A stretch of DNA of 64,000 bases from Phenylobacterium hankyongense (GTDB lineage: Bacteria > Pseudomonadota > Alphaproteobacteria > Caulobacterales > Caulobacteraceae), in NCBI RefSeq assembly GCF_003254505.1, contig NZ_QFYP01000001.1:1038001-1102000 (forward strand), in the 5' to 3' direction. The notes under the pieces are model-generated. The model had not been told where the DNA came from. It saw nothing but the letters and a program-made list of their open reading frames with translations, and did not search any database. Below, in pieces: positions 56,905-64,000 of the stretch. Each line of letters begins with the position of its first letter. The stretch's first letter is position 1. The position numbers were made by a program, and so were the translations under genes.

Positions 56905-58566
56905 ATGAGCCTTCCGAACAAGGGGCTGGCGCGTCGCGTCGCCCACGGGGCGTTCGTCGCGGCGCTGATGTCCGGCGCGGCCACGGCGGCGCTCGCCGCC
57001 CCGACCCACAAGACCCACGCTCACAAGGCCCACGCCGCGGTCGACGCGCGCGACGCCAAGCTCGAGGCGCTGCAGCAGCAGATCAACGAGATGCGCGCCC
57101 AGATGGCGCAGATGCAGCAGCCGCGCACCGACACCCAGGCCGAGGCCCATGTCGCGGCGCTGCAGCAGCAGCTCGACACCGTCAACCAGCAGCTGGCCGA
57201 CGTGAAGGCCGCGCAGACCGCCGACGCCTCCGACATCATCACCCTGAAGACGCCGAGCGGCGCGACGACCATCCCGAGCCTGCCGAACGGTAAGCCCTCG
57301 TTCGCCACCGCCGACGGCCGCTTCACCGCCAACGTCCGCGCCATCGTCATGCTCGACACCGCCAAGTACCTCCAGAAGGGCAACCTGCCCTCGGCGGTGA
57401 CCAACCGCGACCTCAATGACGGCACCAACTTCCGCCGCGCCCGCTTCGGCATCGACGGCAAGCTGTTCAAGGACTTCGACTACGCCTTGATCTACGAGTT
57501 CGGCGGCTCCGGCGCCGAGGACGCCGGCCACATCCAGGAGGCCTGGGCCCAGTACACCGCGTTCAAGCCCTGGCGGATCAAGATCGGCGCCTTCGAGCCG
57601 AACATCGGCCTGGCGGCGGCGGTCTCCACCAGCCAGATGCCGATGATGGAACGCCCGGGTCCGGCCGAGGTGGCCCGCAACGTCGCCGCCGGCGACACGC
57701 GCAGCGCGCTGCAGGTCACCGGCAACGGCCTGTGGGGTGAAGGCGACGCCGGCATCGCCACCCGCTGGTTCGCGTCCGCCGCCATCACCGGCAACACCGT
57801 GGGCGTGATCAATTCCACGGGCAGCGCCACGGCCCAGCCCAACGACGAGCAGACCGGCGTCATCGGCCGCCTCGCGATCGCGCCGTTCAGCAGCACCAAT
57901 TGGCAGGCGCACCTGGGGGTCAACGCCCAGCTGGCGACGCAGCCGAACGACGCCGGCTCGGCCGCCAACCCGCGCTATCCGATCCAGCTGCGCGACCGTC
58001 CCGAGCTGCGGGTCGACGGCACGCGCCTGGTGGACACCGGCGCCATCGACGCCAAGACCGCCTCGGTCTACGGCGCCGAGGCCGGCCTCTCGGTGCAGAA
58101 CTTCCTGATCGAGAGCGAGTACTTCAAGTACAAGATCGATCGCCGGCTCACCGGCACGACGCCGCTGCGCAACCCGGACTTCTCCGGCTGGTACGTCCAG
58201 GGCGTCTGGGTGCTGACCGGCGAGAACCGGCCCTACAACCCCGCCGAGGGCCGCTTCGACGCGCCGAAGCAGAACTACAACTTCAACCCGGCGGCCGGCG
58301 CCTGGGGCGCGTTCGAGCTCGCCGCGCGCTACTCGGACCTGGACCTGAACTACAACGCCGGCTCCGCCGGAACCGCGGCGGCCCCCGACGCGATCCGCGG
58401 CGGCGAGCAGAAGATCTCCTCGGTCGGGCTGAACTGGTACCTGAACCCCGACATCCGCTTCATGTTCGACTACCTGCACGTGGACGTGAACCGCTTCAAC
58501 GCCGCGGGCGTGCAGGTCGGCCAGAGCTACAACGCGCTGGCGCTGCGCAGCCAGCTCACCTTCTAG
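56905..58566 (+). CDS. Phosphate-selective porin O/P family
   Basis: A 553-residue outer-membrane porin. Signal peptide to about residue 31, then a coiled-coil segment rich in Gln/Ala (about 50-110, L-Q-Q-Q-I-N-E-M-R-A-Q-M-A-Q-M) typical of trimeric OprO/OprP-type porins, then the barrel ending in Q-L-T-F with terminal Phe. F-R-R-A-R-F-G-I-D-G-K marks the first strands. It lets phosphate or polyphosphate cross the outer membrane. ATG 56905 is the homology start. Strong Pho box upstream, terminator downstream. Confidence 0.93.
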   Translation: MSLPNKGLARRVAHGAFVAALMSGAATAALAAPTHKTHAHKAHAAVDARDAKLEALQQQINEMRAQMAQMQQPRTDTQAEAHVAALQQQLDTVNQQLADVKAAQTADASDIITLKTPSGATTIPSLPNGKPSFATADGRFTANVRAIVMLDTAKYLQKGNLPSAVTNRDLNDGTNFRRARFGIDGKLFKDFDYALIYEFGGSGAEDAGHIQEAWAQYTAFKPWRIKIGAFEPNIGLAAAVSTSQMPMMERPGPAEVARNVAAGDTRSALQVTGNGLWGEGDAGIATRWFASAAITGNTVGVINSTGSATAQPNDEQTGVIGRLAIAPFSSTNWQAHLGVNAQLATQPNDAGSAANPRYPIQLRDRPELRVDGTRLVDTGAIDAKTASVYGAEAGLSVQNFLIESEYFKYKIDRRLTGTTPLRNPDFSGWYVQGVWVLTGENRPYNPAEGRFDAPKQNYNFNPAAGAWGAFELAARYSDLDLNYNAGSAGTAAAPDAIRGGEQKISSVGLNWYLNPDIRFMFDYLHVDVNRFNAAGVQVGQSYNALALRSQLTF

Positions 58567-58590
58567 CGACCGATCTTTTCCCGATCCGGC

Positions 58591-58622
58591 AGCCGCCGCG
58601 GACCTCCGCGGCGGCTGTTTTA
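58591..58622 (+). terminator. Rho-independent terminator after the porin
   Basis: AGCCGCCGCGG and CCGCGGCGGCT form a perfect 11-bp stem with a 4-nt loop, followed by GTTTTAT. It lies 25 bp after the stop. Confidence 0.92.
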
Positions 58623-58647
58623 TGGGAGGACGGCGGGCCGAGGCGGC

Positions 58648-59460
58648 CTACAGCAGCCGCGAGCGCATGGCCTGGGACAACAGGTCGATCAGCGACACCG
58701 CCACCACGATGACGATGGCGATCGCCGCCACCTGGCCGTAGGCGAAGGCGTTCAGCGACTCGAACAGCACCTGGCCGATGCCGCCGGCCCCGATCAGGCC
58801 CAGCACGGTGGCCGAGCGGGAGTTCGATTCGAACCGGTAGAGGGCGTAGGAGGTCCACAGCGGCGCCACCTGCGGGATGACCCCCCAGACCACTTCCTGC
58901 AGCTTGTTGGCGCCGGTGGCGCGGACCCCTTCGACCGGGCCCTTGTCGATGGACTCCACGGCCTCGGAGAACAGCTTGGCGAGCACGCCGCCGGTGTTCA
59001 GCGCCAGCGCCATGACGCCGGCGAAGGGGCCGAGGCCGACGGCGACGATGAACAGGGTGCCGATCACCAGGTCGGGGATCGAGCGCAGCAGGTTCATCAA
59101 CAGCCGCATCGGCTGCTGCAGCCAGGCCGGCGAGACGTTGCGCGCGCAGGCGAGGCCGAACGGCACCGCCAGGATCACCGCCAGCCCCGTGCCCCACAGC
59201 GCGATCTGCACCGTCAGCCACATCTGGGCGATGTAGAGCCGCACCTGGCTGAAGTCCGGGTGCAGGAACTCCTTGCCGAACTGGCGCATGTTCCCGGAGT
59301 TGGTGAACAGCTTGGGCAGGTGGCTCATGTCCACCGGGCCGAAGCTGATCAGCAGCAGGACGACCACCCCGCCCCAGACCAGCAGGTCGGGCGCGCGCTG
59401 CATCAGGCTGCGCGTCGGAGGGGCCGGAATCCCCGGCGAGGCGGGATCGGCGCGGCTCAT
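58648..59460 (-). CDS. phnE: Phosphonate ABC transporter permease PhnE
   Basis: A 270-residue inner-membrane permease of the PhnE family with about six helices and the E-A-V-E-S-I-D-K-G-P-V-E-G-V-R-A-T-G-A loop (typical EAA motif of this family) and G-L-I-G-A-G-G-I-G. It overlaps phnD by 4 nt (ATGA). Transports phosphonate, phosphite or a related oxyanion; which one is not clear. Confidence 0.93.
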   Translation of the reverse strand: MSRADPASPGIPAPPTRSLMQRAPDLLVWGGVVVLLLISFGPVDMSHLPKLFTNSGNMRQFGKEFLHPDFSQVRLYIAQMWLTVQIALWGTGLAVILAVPFGLACARNVSPAWLQQPMRLLMNLLRSIPDLVIGTLFIVAVGLGPFAGVMALALNTGGVLAKLFSEAVESIDKGPVEGVRATGANKLQEVVWGVIPQVAPLWTSYALYRFESNSRSATVLGLIGAGGIGQVLFESLNAFAYGQVAAIAIVIVVAVSLIDLLSQAMRSRLL

Positions 59461-60479
59461 CAGACGTCCGGATCGACGGCGCGCTTCTGGGCGGCGCTGG
59501 CGCGGATCTTCTCGAACGCCGCCTCGGCCGCGGCGATCTTGGCCTTGTCGCCGCCGCGGCGGGCGTCGGCCAGGGCCTCGGCGGCCTCCATCTCGCGGAT
59601 CGGGTCGAGGTAGGTGTCGTCCGCCGGCCGGAAGCCGCCATAGGCCAGGCCCTTGAGCACCTGGCGCTGCTTGTCGGCCTGCGGGCCCGTGCCGGTTCCA
59701 TAGGTCAGGAAGAACTGGCGGATCTTCTCCTTCACCGCCGGATCCAGGTCCTTGCGCGTCAGGATCGAGGATTCCGGCAGCGGCGGCGAGGTCCAGATCA
59801 CCTCGATCTTGCCGGCCAGTTCCGGGTTCTCGCGGCGGGCGAACAACAGGCCCACGGTGTTGTTGGTGGCCACGTCCAGCACGCCGTTGGCCACCGAGAA
59901 GAAGTTCGCCTGGTGGCTGGCGGAACGGACCGCCTTGAAGCACTTGGCCGGCTCGATGTTCTTGGGCGTGAACAGATAGGCCATGGGCGCCAGGGTGCCC
60001 GAGGTCGACTGGGTGTCGCCGAGGCCGAAGGAGTAGCGCTTACCGCACTTCAGCACGTCGTCGAGGGTGATGCCGCTGCCCTTCCTGACGATCAGCACGG
60101 ACTTGTAGGTGGCGTCGCCGCCGGCGTCGATCACCCGGCCCAGCACCTCGGCGTCGGCGCGGTTCACCGCCTCCAGCGCCGGCGCGGCGGAGAACCAGCC
60201 CACCTGCACCTGGTTGAAGCGCATGGCCTCCACCAGCGAGGTGTAGTTGGTGGCGAAGTAGGGCTTCACCTTGACGCCGATCTGCGCCGACATGTCGTCC
60301 AGCAGCGGCTGCCAGAGCGGGCCCATGGACGCCTGGTTCTCGGCCGAGAGGATCGAGAACGTCAGCTCCTTCGGCGCGGCCTTCTGGGCCGGCTTCTCGC
60401 CGCATCCCGAAAGCGCCAGTCCCGCGACCGACAGGGCGGCGGCCAGGCCGAGGCCGGCCAGCATGCGGCGGCGGATCAT
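59460..60479 (-). CDS. phnD: Phosphonate/phosphite-binding protein PhnD
   Basis: A 339-residue periplasmic binding protein with lipoprotein signal (L-S-G-C, Cys26). PhnD-family stretches: F-A-T-N-Y-T-S-L-V-E-A-M-R, Q-V-G-W-F-S-A-A-P-A, G-D-T-Q-S-T-S-G-T-L-A-P, and S-H-Q-A-N. Ser/Thr-rich G-D-T-Q-S-T-S-G loop is the expected oxyanion site. Overlaps phnC by 4 nt at its start and phnE by 4 nt at its end. Confidence 0.94.
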   Translation of the reverse strand: MIRRRMLAGLGLAAALSVAGLALSGCGEKPAQKAAPKELTFSILSAENQASMGPLWQPLLDDMSAQIGVKVKPYFATNYTSLVEAMRFNQVQVGWFSAAPALEAVNRADAEVLGRVIDAGGDATYKSVLIVRKGSGITLDDVLKCGKRYSFGLGDTQSTSGTLAPMAYLFTPKNIEPAKCFKAVRSASHQANFFSVANGVLDVATNNTVGLLFARRENPELAGKIEVIWTSPPLPESSILTRKDLDPAVKEKIRQFFLTYGTGTGPQADKQRQVLKGLAYGGFRPADDTYLDPIREMEAAEALADARRGGDKAKIAAAEAAFEKIRASAAQKRAVDPDV

Positions 60480-61270
60480 TTCGGGGCTCCTTCCCAGAAC
60501 ACGTCTTCGAATTCCGGACCATAGATGTCGATGAGCTGTTCGCGGCGCAGGCCGGTGGCCGGGCCGTCGTAGACCATCTTGCCGGCCTTCAGCGCGATCA
60601 CCCGGTCGCAGTAGCGCAGGGCGTAGTCGACCTGGTGCAGGGTGACGACCACGGTCAGCCCGTCCTGCTGGTTGAGGTCGCGCAGGATCTCCATGACGCG
60701 GCGTGCGGACACCGGATCGAGCGAGGCCACCGGCTCGTCGGCGAGGATGACCTTGGCCTTCTGCACCAGGGCGCGGGCGATGGCGCCGCGCTGCTGCTGG
60801 CCGCCCGACAGGGTGTTGGCGCGCTGGGCGGCGTAGTCGGCCACGCCCACCCGCGCCAGGGCCGCCATGGCGGACTGCCTGGTCTCCTCCGGCCACAGGC
60901 CGAGGAAGCCGCGGGTCGGGTTGATCCGGCCGAGCGAGCCCAGCACGACGTTGGAGAACAGCGTCAGCCGGCCGACGAGGTTGAACTGCTGGAAGATCAT
61001 GCCGATGCGGGTGCGGACCTCGCGCACCCTGCCGCTGATCCGGCCGTTCTCCTGCACCGGGGCGCCGAACGCCTCGATGCGGCCCTCGCCCGCGTCGATG
61101 GTCTGCAGGGCGCTGATCGAGCGCAGCAGGGTCGACTTGCCGGAGCCCGACGGCCCGATCAGCGCGATCATCTCGCCGCGCGCCACCTGGAGCGAGACGG
61201 AGTCCAGCGCCCGGCGCGAACCAAAGCTCTTGGAGACGTTCCGTATCGACAGAACGGCGGCGTCGGACAT
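60476..61270 (-). CDS. phnC: Phosphonate ABC transporter ATP-binding protein PhnC
   Basis: A 264-residue ABC ATPase with Walker A G-P-S-G-S-G-K-S, the PhnC-typical I-G-M-I-F-Q-Q-F-N-L-V-G-R-L and L-G-S-L-G-R segments, L-S-G-G-Q-Q-Q-R, and I-L-A-D-E-P-V-A-S-L-D-P. First gene of phnC-phnD-phnE. No C-P lyase or phosphonatase gene follows in the window. Confidence 0.95.
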   Translation of the reverse strand: MSDAAVLSIRNVSKSFGSRRALDSVSLQVARGEMIALIGPSGSGKSTLLRSISALQTIDAGEGRIEAFGAPVQENGRISGRVREVRTRIGMIFQQFNLVGRLTLFSNVVLGSLGRINPTRGFLGLWPEETRQSAMAALARVGVADYAAQRANTLSGGQQQRGAIARALVQKAKVILADEPVASLDPVSARRVMEILRDLNQQDGLTVVVTLHQVDYALRYCDRVIALKAGKMVYDGPATGLRREQLIDIYGPEFEDVFWEGAPK

Positions 61271-61334
61271 CGTTGGCGAGGCTTCCCCGATCGAACACGC
61301 GCAAGCGGACGAAGCCCTTGGATCGCCTGACCTT

Positions 61335-61352
61335 GCGATGGCTTCATGACAC
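61335..61352 (-). promoter_or_regulatory. Possible weak Pho box before phnC
   Basis: On the minus strand GTGTCAT-GAAG-CCATCGC matches the Pho consensus at 10 of 14 half-site positions with 11-bp spacing. It lies about 65-82 bp before phnC. One half-site is good, the other poor. Confidence 0.35.
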
Positions 61353-61439
61353 GGCCGCCCGGCTGTGGTCCAGCAGACTGACGCGCGCGCGCCGCCGCGG
61401 GGCGGGCGAATGAAGCCTCCGACTATACCTTGGAGCGGC

Positions 61440-61590
61440 TGGTCGTGGTCCCCACCATAAGCGCCTGTACGGAATCACTTCTTTACATCGGGGTCAGATG
61501 ACCCTATCTCGCGCTTTCCGGCGGACCCGATGTCCTCAAAAGCGCTGCTAACGCCGGATTGGGTTCAACAATCCGTTGGGGGCTGCGTGA
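61440..61590 (+). ncRNA. Candidate speF leader RNA before the decarboxylase gene
   Basis: Part of a 321-bp gap between phnC and the decarboxylase. ACATCGGG (61485-61492) pairs perfectly with CCCGATGT (61526-61533). A smaller hairpin GGGTC-AGAT-GACCC (61491-61504) competes with its left arm, and GGATTG...CAATCC (61556-61574) forms a hairpin just before the gene. Alternative pairing is what a switch would need. The position fits the published alphaproteobacterial speF motif, which precedes ornithine decarboxylase genes. Call rests on position and pairing only. The rest of the gap shows nothing but a weak Pho box. Confidence 0.5.
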
Positions 61591-61591
61591 G

Positions 61592-62866
61592 GTGCAAACG
61601 TACCATACGCCCCTGGACCTGGTCCGTGAGCGGTCACCGGAGCGTCCCGTCGCATTTGCGCGACCGGATGCGGTGGCGGTAGCGGCACGCTGGTTCCAGG
61701 ATAATTTCAAGGGCGACGTCTTCTACGCCGTGAAAGCGAACCCTTCGCCATGGGTCATCGAGACCCTGGCGAAGAACGGCGTCGCCTCGTTCGATGTGGC
61801 CTCGGTCCCTGAGATCGAGCTGGTCGCGCAGTACGCGCCGGGCTCCCGCATGGCCTTCATGCACCCGGTGAAGAGCCGTGCGGCCATCGCCAAGGCCTAC
61901 TTCGACCATGGCGTGACCACCTTCGCGCTCGACACCCACGAGGAGCTGCAGAAGATCCTCGAGGCCACCGGCGGCGCCAAGGACCTCACCCTTATGGTCC
62001 GGCTGAGCGTCTCGGCGGAGGGCGCCTCCTATTCCCTGTCCGGCAAGTTCGGGGTCGAGGCGCACGAGGCTGCGGCCCTGCTGCTCGCCACCCGCCGCGC
62101 CACCCAGGGCAAGATGGGCGTCTCCTTCCACGTGGGCAGCCAGTGCATGCGCCCCACCGCCTTCCAGGCCGCCATGGCCCAGGCCAGCCGCGCCATCGTG
62201 CGGGCCGGCGTCATGGTCGACGTGGTGGACGTGGGCGGCGGCTTCCCGTCGGTCTACCCGGGCATGGTGCCGCCGGACATGGCGGACTACCTCGACTCCA
62301 TCGATCGCGGCTTCGCCGACATGATGGTCCACGAGGACACCGAGCTGTGGTGCGAGCCGGGCCGGGCGCTGGTGGCGGAAGCCTCCTCGATCCTCACCAA
62401 GGTCGAGCTGAAGAAGGGCGACGCGCTCTATCTGAACGACGGCAGCTACGGCAGCCTGTTCGATGCGGCGCACGTCAAATGGCCCTTTCCGGTCAAGCTG
62501 ATGCGCAAGGACGGCGACCAGGCGGTCGACGTCGAAGGCCCCCTGCGGCCCTTTCGCTTCTATGGCCCGACCTGCGATTCCATCGACCACATGCCGGGTC
62601 CGTTCTGGCTGCCGGAGGACGTCCGCGAGGGCGACTACATCGAGATCGGCATGCTGGGCGCCTACGGCGTGGCCATGAACACCCGCTTCAACGGCTTCGG
62701 CGACGCCGAAACGGTCGCCGTCGAAGACGCGCCGATGGCCTCCATGTTCGGCTTGGCCGGCCGCACCATCCGCCTGCCGCGCGAGCAGCAGCAGGAGGAT
62801 GAGCGCAAGGTCGTGCGCCTCTCCCGTCCCAAGGGTCGGGCCGGCAAGAGCCGTCGGCGGCGGTAA
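61592..62866 (+). CDS. Ornithine-decarboxylase-type PLP decarboxylase (group IV)
   Basis: A 424-residue fold-III decarboxylase. PLP lysine in Y-A-V-K-A-N-P; H-V-G-S-Q-C; V-D-V-G-G-G-F-P; C-E-P-G-R-A-L-V-A-E; and the active-site Cys of G-P-T-C-D-S-I-D. These fit ornithine (or ornithine/lysine) decarboxylase, the entry to putrescine. GTG 61592 is chosen with GGGGG about 8 nt upstream and homology starting at T-Y-H-T-P-L-D-L-V; a TTG at 61559 falls inside a predicted hairpin. The next gene is also polyamine related. Confidence 0.9.
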   Translation: MQTYHTPLDLVRERSPERPVAFARPDAVAVAARWFQDNFKGDVFYAVKANPSPWVIETLAKNGVASFDVASVPEIELVAQYAPGSRMAFMHPVKSRAAIAKAYFDHGVTTFALDTHEELQKILEATGGAKDLTLMVRLSVSAEGASYSLSGKFGVEAHEAAALLLATRRATQGKMGVSFHVGSQCMRPTAFQAAMAQASRAIVRAGVMVDVVDVGGGFPSVYPGMVPPDMADYLDSIDRGFADMMVHEDTELWCEPGRALVAEASSILTKVELKKGDALYLNDGSYGSLFDAAHVKWPFPVKLMRKDGDQAVDVEGPLRPFRFYGPTCDSIDHMPGPFWLPEDVREGDYIEIGMLGAYGVAMNTRFNGFGDAETVAVEDAPMASMFGLAGRTIRLPREQQQEDERKVVRLSRPKGRAGKSRRRR

Positions 62867-62890
62867 CAACCGACACACCTGACGTGTTAA

Positions 62891-62924
62891 AGGCGCGGCC
62901 GGTCGCTCCGTCCCGGTCGCGCCT
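62891..62924 (+). terminator. Hairpin between the decarboxylase and the deoxyhypusine-synthase-like gene
   Basis: AGGCGCGGCCGG and CCGGTCGCGCCT form a 12-bp stem (one G-U pair) with a 10-nt loop. No T-run follows, so termination would be incomplete; read-through to the next gene is likely. Confidence 0.5.
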
Positions 62925-62967
62925 ATCCTATGGACGGGCGATCACCCTCAGAAGGGAACTTCCGAAG

Positions 62968-64000
62968 ATGAACGCTGACGTTCAGAAATCGAACCGCAAG
63001 GCCGAACTGCTGGCCAACACCGTCGAGCACGTGGCGATCGACCAGTACGACGCCCGCCCGGTCATCGACGCCATGCGCAAGATGAGCTTCACCAGCCGCG
63101 ACACCGCCCGCGCCGCCGACATCTGGTCGATGTCGCTGGAGGACCCGACCTGCTCGACCTGGCTGACGCTGGCCGGCTCGACCAGCGCCGGCGGCTGCAT
63201 GCACATCTACCGCGACATGGTGAAGTACGGGATGATCGACGTGATCGTCTCCACCGGCGCCTCGATCGTCGACATGGATTTCTTCGAGGCCCTGGGCTTC
63301 AAGCACTACCAGGCCCAGTCCGACGTCGACGACCGCGACCTGCGCGACCTCTACATCGACCGGATCTACGACACCTACATCGACGAGGAAGAGCTGCAGA
63401 ACTGCGACGGGACGATCTACGACCTGTGCAACGCGCTCGAGCCGCGCCCCTACTCCAGCCGCGAGTTCATCCACGAGATGGGCAAGTGGCTGGCGGCGGG
63501 CAACGCCAAGAAGCCCGGCAGCCTGGTGCAGACCGCCTATGAAGAAGGCGTGCCGATCTTCTGCCCGGCGTTCACCGACAGCTCCGCCGGCTTCGGCCTG
63601 GTGAAGCACCAGGTGGAGCGGATGAAGGAAGGCAAGCCCTACCTGACCATCGATTCCGTGGCCGACTTCCGCGAGCTCACCGACATCAAGATCGCGGCGG
63701 GGACCACCGGCCTGTTCATGGTCGGCGGCGGCGTGCCGAAGAACTTCGCCCAGGACACCGTGGTCTGCGCGGAGATCCTCGGCCACGAGGCGGAGATGCA
63801 CAAATACGCCGTGCAGATCACCGTCGCCGACGTCCGCGACGGGGCCTGCTCGTCCTCGACCCTCAAGGAGGCCTGCTCCTGGGGCAAGGTCGACGTCACC
63901 TGGGAGCAGATGGTGTTCGCCGAAGCCACCACGGTGGTGCCGCTGATCGCCTCCAACGCCTGGCACAAGGGCGCCTGGAAAACCCGCGCCAAGCCCCGCT
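62968..64000 (+). CDS. Deoxyhypusine-synthase-like protein (cut by window edge)
   Basis: 344 residues up to the window end. It matches the deoxyhypusine synthase family: A-G-S-T-S-A-G-G, V-S-T-G-A-S-I-V-D-M-D, G-G-G-V-P-K-N-F, and the catalytic-lysine motif E-A-C-S-W-G-K-V-D-V. Bacteria lack eIF5A, so such proteins are thought to act on small polyamines, for example as homospermidine synthase. Being just after an ornithine decarboxylase supports that. GAAGGGAA lies upstream of the ATG at 62968. The stop codon is outside the window. Confidence 0.9.
   Translation, partial: MNADVQKSNRKAELLANTVEHVAIDQYDARPVIDAMRKMSFTSRDTARAADIWSMSLEDPTCSTWLTLAGSTSAGGCMHIYRDMVKYGMIDVIVSTGASIVDMDFFEALGFKHYQAQSDVDDRDLRDLYIDRIYDTYIDEEELQNCDGTIYDLCNALEPRPYSSREFIHEMGKWLAAGNAKKPGSLVQTAYEEGVPIFCPAFTDSSAGFGLVKHQVERMKEGKPYLTIDSVADFRELTDIKIAAGTTGLFMVGGGVPKNFAQDTVVCAEILGHEAEMHKYAVQITVADVRDGACSSSTLKEACSWGKVDVTWEQMVFAEATTVVPLIASNAWHKGAWKTRAKPR

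Overview
This is a 64 kb piece of a GC-rich alphaproteobacterial chromosome. It looks like Caulobacterales (Caulobacter/Phenylobacterium type). The pointers are an imuA-imuB-dnaE2 mutagenesis cassette with the alphaproteobacterial LexA box (GAAC-N7-GAAC), a COQ9-family gene beside rpsU, a TrcR (DUF1013) regulator, a SapA-like serralysin, a TonB-dependent receptor and CTGTCA-type Pho boxes. Genus is inferred from gene content only. Nearly all the sequence is coding. There are no tRNA or rRNA genes, no CRISPR, no transposase and no sign of a prophage.

Layout. 1-6.3 kb: the start of a carboxylesterase, then SOS mutagenesis genes imuA, imuB and dnaE2. 6.4-7.8 kb: a beta-propeller gene translationally coupled to a MoaD/ThiS-like protein. 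8-11.7 kb: serC-serA with a candidate serC leader, then two small unknown genes. 12-15 kb: a hybrid histidine kinase and two tandem secreted paralogues. 15-18 kb: folP-thiD-nucleotidyltransferase-PhzF. 18-26.5 kb: housekeeping genes (ftsH, rpsU, COQ9, purEK, a GGDEF protein, ubiX, two YdcH-like proteins, trcR). 26.6-28.3 kb: an RTX metalloprotease. 28.5-34.1 kb: DUF72, ribB, an FMN reductase, an acyl-CoA synthetase and an acyl-CoA dehydrogenase in tightly overlapping order. 34.3-43.4 kb: a serine hydrolase, a MATE pump, rmlB-rmlD-rmlA, an APC permease and a DUF885 peptidase-like protein. 43.5-45.6 kb: a large redox lipoprotein.

The most coherent block is 45.6-61.3 kb, which reads as a phosphate-starvation region. 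It holds a PlcP-like phosphoesterase followed by a glycosyltransferase (candidate phospholipid-to-glycolipid remodelling pair), a TonB-dependent receptor, pstS-pstS-pstC-pstA-pstB-phoU, a phosphate-selective porin and phnC-phnD-phnE. Three convincing Pho boxes lie upstream of pstS, the second pstS and the porin. The window ends with an ornithine-decarboxylase-type enzyme behind a candidate speF leader and a truncated deoxyhypusine-synthase-like gene, i.e. polyamine metabolism.

The least ordinary items are: a TetR DNA-binding domain fused in frame to the glycosyltransferase, with a palindrome at its own start codon; a single lipoprotein joining redoxin, cytochrome c, a copper type II monooxygenase-like domain and EF-hands; the propeller/MoaD-like pair; and an rpsU gene whose only sensible start codon is CTG. 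All calls come from reading the sequence and from family knowledge; no database search was run.
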